The notes beneath the pieces are model-generated. The model searched no databases and was not told the DNA's origin. It was given only the letters and a program-made list of their open reading frames with translations. DNA of 64,000 nt, taken from assembly GCA_017549365.1 (NCBI GenBank), contig JAFYUZ010000007.1, forward strand, positions 17,051 through 81,050, written 5' to 3'. Of the stretch, positions 63,254 to 64,000 are shown piece after piece. Both the position numbers and the translations under genes were made by a program. Source of the stretch: Clostridia bacterium. Lineage in GTDB: Bacteria; Bacillota; Clostridia; Oscillospirales; CAG-382. Position 1 is the first letter of the stretch. Each line of letters starts with the position of its first letter.

Positions 63254-64000
63254 ATGAAAAAAGTTCTTGTTTTAGGCTCGAGCGGAGCTATGGGACAATA
63301 CCTTGTTCCTTTTCTTTCGCAAATGGGTTATGCGGTAGACGCAGTTTCGCTTGACGAAGAAAATTTGTCTTACAAAAACGTAAAAGCTATAAAAGCGAAT
63401 GTTTTCGAAAACGGTGTTCTCGATGAATTACTGAAAAATCGATACGACGGTGTAGTGGATTTCATGAACTACGGCGGCGACAGTTTTTATCACGTCTATA
63501 AGAAATTTCTTAACAACACCGATCATTACATCTTTCTTTCGTCCTGCCGCATCTACGCCAACGAAGAAACACCCATAAAGGAAACATCCCCCCGTCTTCT
63601 CGACGTAACGGCAGATCCCGCCCTTCGCGCATCCGACGATTATTGCATATACAAAGCTAAAAGCGAAAATCTTCTTATGCTTTCGGGTTACAAAAACTGG
63701 ACTATCGTGCGTCCGGCAACCACCTATTCAAAAATGCGTTATCAGCTTGTAACGCTTGAAGCACCTTTCAACGTCGGCCGTGCATTTTCGGGTAAAAAGG
63801 TGGTTCTTCCCATTCAGGCAAAGGACAAGCCTGCAACGCTCAGTTGGGCAGGGGATGTGGCGGAAATGATTGCAAAGCTTCTTTTCAACCCCTGCGCTAT
63901 ATGCGAGATATACAACGTTTCCACCTCCGAATCGCGCAAATGGAGCGAGATTGCGGATTATTATAAGGACATCTGCGGACTTGAATCGGTGTGGGTTGAC
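63254..64000 (+). CDS. NAD-dependent epimerase/dehydratase family protein (C-terminus cut by window edge)
   Basis: The 249 visible residues form a short-chain-dehydrogenase-like Rossmann fold: VLGSSGAMGQYL (NAD-binding, about 6-17), the HYIFLSSCRIYA strand, and IYKAKSENLL (YxxxK catalytic pair). It resembles sugar-nucleotide epimerases or reductases; the substrate is not evident. The 3' end lies beyond base 64000. It has its own promoter, and CAGGAG precedes ATG 63254. Confidence 0.9.
   Translation, partial: MKKVLVLGSSGAMGQYLVPFLSQMGYAVDAVSLDEENLSYKNVKAIKANVFENGVLDELLKNRYDGVVDFMNYGGDSFYHVYKKFLNNTDHYIFLSSCRIYANEETPIKETSPRLLDVTADPALRASDDYCIYKAKSENLLMLSGYKNWTIVRPATTYSKMRYQLVTLEAPFNVGRAFSGKKVVLPIQAKDKPATLSWAGDVAEMIAKLLFNPCAICEIYNVSTSESRKWSEIADYYKDICGLESVWVD

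Overview
The window looks like a chromosomal segment of an anaerobic, spore-forming member of the Bacillota, most likely class Clostridia. The evidence is gene content: sporulation proteins YabP and YabQ, a complete gene for the sporulation sigma factor sigma-K, a one-chain pyruvate:ferredoxin oxidoreductase, a split transketolase, oxygen-independent HemW and HemZ, and the Gram-positive division cluster sepF-ylmH-divIVA-ileS-lspA. I saw no rRNA, tRNA, CRISPR array, phage, transposon or plasmid gene. The ends cut two genes: a cysteine desulfurase on the left and an NAD-binding epimerase on the right.

Layout. (1) 1-974: cysteine desulfurase, minus strand. (2) 1276-18193: thirteen tightly packed plus-strand genes, from lepA through hemW, birA, cdaA (c-di-AMP synthase) and its ybbR-type partner, a COG2509 flavoprotein, an RseC-like protein, recJ, rel ((p)ppGpp), dtd, hemZ and a SpoVB/YabM-like flippase to mazG. 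(3) 18316-20977: HU, then rqcP-yabP-yabQ-divIC in the Bacillus subtilis yabMNOPQ-divIC order, then a fumarase alpha subunit without a beta partner. (4) hpf with a long folded leader, facing dapA. (5) 22964-26961: prmA, an ACT protein, rsmE, a membrane protein and a PucR-type regulator. (6) An acyltransferase divergent from a Nudix protein with an unusual N-terminal domain.

(7) 29393-33930: three tandem secreted proteins built alike, with nearly the same C-terminal stalk domains and matching promoters. (8) A minus-strand block: ThuA-like protein, MATE transporter, aldose epimerase-like protein, topB. (9) 39432-49054: miaA, a HlyD-like protein, yggS, sepF, ylmH, divIVA, ileS, lspA and an RluD-type synthase, followed by split transketolase. 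(10) A flavoprotein on the minus strand, then a compact redox operon (Mrp ATPase, C-GCAxxG-C-C protein, FTR-beta-like protein) whose terminator lies inside the 3' end of convergent sigK. (11) PFOR. (12) A GH28-like protein, a lipoprotein, rnhA, metY and metA, with the last two forming an O-acetylhomoserine route to homocysteine.

Most of the window is conserved housekeeping DNA. The parts least explained by known annotation are the hpf leader, the triplicated stalk proteins, the pyrophosphatase-like/Nudix fusion, the three-gene redox operon and the arrangement around sigK. I did not find a clear new defence or mobile system.
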